In this document: in pieces, positions 19,301-21,419 of the stretch
Layout: each line of letters starts with the position of its first letter
Position numbering within the stretch: position 1 is the first letter of the stretch
Assembly: GCF_000003605.2 (NCBI RefSeq)
Contig: NW_003128874.1
Coordinates: 74,366-95,784 of the forward strand
Length of the DNA: 21,419 nt
Origin: Saccoglossus kowalevskii
Lineage: Eukaryota; Hemichordata; Enteropneusta; Harrimaniidae
Reading direction: 5' to 3'
Program-made: the position numbers and the translations under genes
Notes under the pieces: generated by a model
What the model was told of the DNA's origin: nothing
Databases searched by the model: none
What the model saw: the letters and a program-made list of their open reading frames with translations, nothing else

Positions 19301-21345
19301 TATTCATAAACAGAAATTGTATTTCAATGCCGCGAATCAGAATCCAAGTTACAAACTATTTGCCCAGAATTAATTTGTACGTCTTAGTTAACTCTTCGTG
19401 ATCGGACTTGACGACTTGATTGGCGTGGTTTTCACCTACGTTAGACTCTGGATTGATCAAATCATGTACTAGTTTGTTTATCATGTTATAAAGATGATGT
19501 AATCGCCGAGTTTTATTTTCCAATGTTTTGAAATATCACTTACAAAACCGAATTTATTGCAGCTTGTTACTCTTGTAGCTCATTAGCTATTGACCCTACT
19601 GATAGTCTGCTTCAACTCGCTGATGTCTTTCTAAACTGTGAATCTGAAACATGCGTAGACAACGAAATGGTGTGCAAAACCGAAATTAGTTACACGACTG
19701 GGGTTCCAGTTATAACAAAAGGGTATGTACGTCATCATTACGTCATAGTACACGCAATTCATTGCATATTTCCAACATTAGACGGCGTGGGTAGATGACA
19801 TAATTAATGACAATGTCCAGCAGTAGGAACAAGCGAACTGTGAAGTGTACACCGGAAGTATAAACAATACATTAAGATATACACCTATGGACTGTGAAGT
19901 GTACACCGGAAGTATAAACAATACATTACGATATACACCTATGTACTGTGAAGTGTCAATCAGAAGTATAAACAATACATTACGATACACACCTATGGAC
20001 TGTGAAGTGTAAATCAGAAGTATAAACAATACATTACGATATACACCTATGGACTGTGAAGTGTAAATCAGAAGTATAAACAATATATTACGATATACAC
20101 CTATGGACTGTGAAGTGTAAATCAGAAGTATAAACAATACATTACGATATACACCTATGGACTGTGAAGTGTAAATCAGAAGTATAAACAATACATTACG
20201 ATATACACCTATGGACTGTGAAGCGTAAATCAGAAGTATAAACAATACATTACGATATACACCTATGGACTGTGAAGTGTAAATCAGAAGTATAAACAAT
20301 ACATTACGATATACACCTATGGACTGTGAAGCGTAAATCAGAAGTATAAACAATACATTACGATATACACCTATGGACTGTGAAGTGTAAATCAGAAGTA
20401 TAAACAATACATTACGATATACACCTATGGACTGTGAAGTGTAAATCAGAAGTATAAACAATACATTACGATATACACCTTCGGACTGTGAAGTGTAAAT
20501 CAGAAGTATAAACAATACATTACGATATACACCCATTGACTGTGAAGCGTAAATCAGAAGTATAAACAATACATTACGATATACACCTATGTACTGTGAA
20601 GTGTAAATCAGAATTATAAACAATACATTACGATGTACACCCATTGACTGTGAAATGTAAATCAGAAATATAAACAATACATTACGATATACACCTATGT
20701 ACTGTGAAGTGTAAATCAGAAGTATAAACAATACATTACGATATACACCTATGGACTGTGAAGTGTAAATCAGAAGTATAAACAATACATTACGATATAC
20801 ACCTATGGACTGTGAAGCGTAAATCAGAAGTATAAACAATACATTACGATATACACCTATGTACTGTGAAGTGTCAATCAGAAGTATAAGCAATACATTA
20901 CGATATACACCTATGGACTGTGAAGCGTAAATCAGAAGTATAGACAATATATTATAATAGATAACAATAGATACATTTAGTGTATTTAAAATATTATCGA
21001 TCCCGTATTAATATTCGACTAAATTGTATTATATTTATCTTGTTTATAAACAGATGTGCAACCCACGATGAATGCAGGAATGCCGAATCTGGTGACCAGT
21101 GTCCGGCATTAGTGGATGACGATTCGGAAGCTATTCTTGTCGCGCTTGACCTGATAGATGAAGACATTGATTGTAACTATTGCTGTGACAATGGAGATGA
21201 CGACAATTCAGAAATCTGCAATTCAGGAATTGTACCCCCTCCACAGTATGACATCAACCGTCCCTGCAGCGACGCATCTTCCCAAGTTGGCAATTTCCTA
21301 GCAACTTTTGCCATGGCAGTGCTTGTCCGTCTCTTTGCAATTTAA
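13326..21345 (+). CDS. Gene B: complete LU - TSR-like - SG-rich linker - LU - GPI-type tail protein (7 exons, 330 aa)
   Basis: CDS join: 13326-13374, 17107-17198, 17833-17904, 18310-18436, 18893-19093, 19563-19722, 21054-21345 (993 bp, 330 residues). The signal peptide is MDLRTVFILTLAIAAT followed by RVLA, probably cut after A20. LU domain 1 (C25-N103) has 12 Cys with CxxC, C-x16-C-x5-C and CSYCCDEELCN. A TSR-like segment (116-136) has PWSCWSSC and RRRTRTC. A Ser/Gly/Lys linker (139-167) ends SGSGSGETEEEE, then DDCC (175-178). LU domain 2 (C182-N290) begins CYSC and ends CNYCCDNG...CN. A spacer with VPPPQY leads to a hydrophobic C terminus ending AVLVRLFAI, consistent with GPI attachment near 306-309. 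I infer a secreted, cell-surface anchored, possibly proteoglycan-like protein. The LU fold is shared by Ly6 receptors and other three-finger proteins; anchoring and TSR argue for a surface receptor or adhesion role. It is tandem to gene A with matching phases. Start chosen: ACCATGG context, signal peptide, and phase match to exon 2. Confidence 0.9.
15422..15607. mobile_element. MITE-like element with terminal inverted repeats and 11-bp target duplication
   Basis: The body is 15433-15596 (164 bp), flanked by identical ggtcgcatgta at 15422-15432 and 15597-15607. The termini are inverted: ctggcatagtcggaacttc on the left; the right end reads ctggcaaagtcgggacttc on the opposite strand. Complementarity continues through ttttttgttttacaaa and attaattgt. 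It has no ORF, so it is non-autonomous. An 11-bp duplication is within the range of Mutator-like (MULE) elements; superfamily assignment is inferred. Confidence 0.82.
16126..16620. repeat. Diverged tandem/dispersed repeat, two units about 240 bp apart
   Basis: Unit 1 (16202-16303) contains cattttggatttgatagtg and, 73 bp on, gaacttgatcgttctagaca. Unit 2 (16442-16540) contains cattttgaatcggatcgtg and, 70 bp on, gaacttggtcagtctaggca. A ggtc...gcat(g/a)tgtgagata motif recurs at 16134-16155 and 16549-16569. The pattern is of an old repeat family. The ORFs that cover it on both strands are probably incidental. Confidence 0.5.
16974..17016. repeat. Perfect 18-bp stem hairpin, 7-nt loop
   Basis: The arms ataaggttattacgagaa (16974-16991) and its exact reverse complement (16999-17016) flank tgaggaa. 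It lies about 90 bp before gene B exon 2. A related string, ataaggttattatgag, occurs at 9618-9633, preceded in both places by aagatgtat. Confidence 0.9.
17107..17198 (+). CDS. Gene B exon 2: signal cleavage region and start of LU domain 1
   Basis: The acceptor is ttctgttcacag and the donor is GCTGAT|gtgagt. The exon encodes VLAGVQECHSCNG and then C37 and C44. It enters with two bases of a split codon and leaves in phase 0, as in gene A exon 2. It is 92 against 104 bp; the difference lies before the first Cys. Confidence 0.88.
17298..17370 (+). repeat. Intron 2 block shared with gene A
   Basis: It contains tactagactaaatta, aagtgt and ttggtcatt, and aligns with 402-460 at a comparable intron offset. 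It has an extra stretch in the middle relative to gene A. Confidence 0.55.
17468..17683. mobile_element. MITE-like element with TA flanks and internal inverted repeat
   Basis: TA dinucleotides (17468-17469 and 17682-17683) flank a 212-bp body starting TACTGTAAA and ending TTTACAGTA. The right half holds a perfect 23-bp inverted repeat (17594-17616 with 17641-17663, core cactgtgttttaattt). The left half has two degenerate copies of the same ttcactgggtttaaattt motif. TA duplication with short inverted ends suggests a Tc1/mariner-mobilised non-autonomous element (inferred). It is absent from gene A intron 2. Confidence 0.7.
17833..17904 (+). CDS. Gene B exon 3: middle of LU domain 1
   Basis: The acceptor is tcttcttttcag and the donor is GAC|gtaagt. 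It is 72 bp, phase 0 to 0, and encodes QHCQTV...KKCVDID. Length, phase and C-x16-C spacing are identical to gene A exon 3. Confidence 0.9.
18310..18436 (+). CDS. Gene B exon 4: end of LU domain 1
   Basis: The acceptor is tgattgtag and the donor is TATG|gtgagc. It encodes ICSSDQ...EYCEFGIVKDSC, SYCCDEELCND and YYHEVY. GIVKDSCSYCCDE is nearly identical to gene A. The 127-bp length and phase 1 exit are the same as in gene A. Confidence 0.9.
18893..19093 (+). CDS. Gene B exon 5: TSR-like segment and Ser/Gly/Lys-acidic linker
   Basis: The acceptor is cttcatatcag and the donor is AATA|gtaagt; phase 1 to phase 1. It encodes DDCSPWSCWSSC, EDC, RRRTRTC (116-136), then a Ser/Gly/Lys region (139-167), EEEE and DDCCSN. 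The WxxWxxC and RxRxC elements match the first strands of TSRs. The low-complexity insertion before DDCC is unusual for that family. The longer frame at 18848-19159 is a different frame and is not coding. Confidence 0.88.
18967..19053 (+). repeat. Low-complexity Ser/Gly/Lys coding region of gene B
   Basis: It encodes residues 139-167, including two SGSK units written agtggcagtaaa and ending in SGSGSG. All the serines of these SGSK units use AGT, unlike the TCN serines of the gene A repeats. SGSG followed by acidic residues fits glycosaminoglycan attachment. Confidence 0.8.
19298..19345 (+). repeat. Intron 5 block shared with gene A
   Basis: About 48 bp (aattattcataaa, gaaattgtatttc, ccgcgaatcag) match 1829-1877. 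It lies about 205 bp after the exon 5 donor here, against about 48 bp in gene A. Confidence 0.75.
19563..19722 (+). CDS. Gene B exon 6: first half of LU domain 2
   Basis: The acceptor is tttattgcag and the donor is AAAGG|gtatgt. It encodes CYSCSSLAIDPTD, CESETC, EMVCKTEISY and GVPVITKG. Both ends split codons exactly as in gene A exon 6. Confidence 0.9.
19837..20954. repeat. 54-bp minisatellite in gene B intron 6, about 20.7 copies
   Basis: The unit runs actgtgaagtgtaaatcaga, then agtataaacaatacattacg, then atatacacctatgg, with few variants (gtgtaaat/gcgtaaat, ctatgg/ctatgt/ccattg). It accounts for most of the 1331-bp intron 6; gene A intron 6 is 570 bp and lacks it. Because 54 is a multiple of three, an antisense frame stays open for 389 codons with an 18-residue period. 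I regard that frame as a by-product. Confidence 0.96.
21054..21345 (+). CDS. Gene B exon 7: second half of LU domain 2, GPI-type tail, stop
   Basis: The acceptor is cttgtttataaacag. The exon encodes CATHDEC, GDQCPALVDDDSEAI, CNYCCDNGDDD, CNSGIVPPPQY, PCSDASSQ and a hydrophobic end AMAVLVRLFAI, then TAA. It aligns with gene A exon 7 over its whole length. The open frame extends upstream to 20980, but that part is intronic. Confidence 0.9.
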
Positions 21346-21419
21346 TGTAGGGCGGGTTTTTGCTAACTTTAAAGGCGTCTCCCCGCCTAGTGTTTTTCAT
21401 ATACATTTGAGTCCATGTA
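21346..21419 (+). other. Start of gene B 3' UTR
   Basis: The sequence follows the TAA. No AATAAA or ATTAAA occurs before the window ends, so the polyadenylation site lies beyond it. Confidence 0.6.

Noticed and set aside
19778-20947. 389-codon antisense ORF, the longest in the window
   Set aside because: It is the reverse strand of the 54-bp minisatellite. The frame stays open because the period is divisible by three and no unit has a stop in that frame. It shows no domain, and it lies inside an intron of gene B.
19837-20954. CRISPR-like array
   Set aside because: The 54-bp units abut directly with no variable spacers, and the locus is an animal intron.
13326-21345. LU (three-finger) domains as evidence of a venom-type protein
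   Set aside because: The fold is shared very widely. TSR-like module, linker, second LU domain and GPI-type tail point to a cell-surface protein, and nothing in the sequence indicates toxicity.

Overview
This is AT-rich animal genomic DNA with ordinary GT-AG introns and dispersed short repeats. There are no prokaryotic operons, ribosome-binding sites or long uninterrupted ORFs. The gene content (cysteine-rich secreted domains, GPI-type tails, kilobase introns) and small inverted-repeat elements suggest a bilaterian invertebrate, perhaps a spiralian, but I cannot fix the species.

The window carries two tandem paralogous genes on the + strand, reconstructed exon by exon. Gene A spans 155..3801; its first exon, carrying the signal peptide, lies off the left edge, and six coding exons are visible. 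Gene B spans 13326..21345; seven coding exons give a complete 330-residue protein. Exons 2-7 of the two genes have identical intron phases. Exons 3 (72 bp) and 4 (127 bp) have identical lengths. In order, the proteins contain a signal peptide, a first Ly6/uPAR-type (LU, three-finger) domain of 12 cysteines, a thrombospondin type-1-like WSxWSxC...RTRTC segment, a low-complexity Ser/Gly/Lys linker plus acidic stretch, a second LU-type domain, and a short hydrophobic tail typical of GPI attachment. I do not know of a named family with this exact order.

The paralogs have diverged in informative ways. Gene A has a long SGSK linker written in TCN serine codons and two proprotein-convertase-like sites between its halves. 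Its intron 4 appears to start with GC instead of GT; read-through there gives a stop three codons on. Gene B has a shorter SGSK linker written in AGT codons, ending in SGSGSG followed by acidic residues, a candidate glycosaminoglycan attachment site. Its intron 6 holds a 54-bp minisatellite of about 20 copies. Short non-coding blocks in introns 2 and 5 are still alignable between the genes, so the duplication copied introns too.

Layout: 1-80 (TA)n; 155-3801 gene A; 3802-about 4620 probable 3' UTR with a poly(A) signal; about 4620-13325 intergenic DNA with no recognisable gene but several palindromes, small duplications and a GC-rich NRF1-like motif region near 6.8-7.0 kb; 13326-21345 gene B, whose 3.7-kb intron 1 holds a MITE-like element with an 11-bp target duplication, a diverged dispersed repeat and a strong hairpin, and whose intron 2 holds a second MITE-like element with TA flanks; 21346-21419 start of the gene B 3' UTR.
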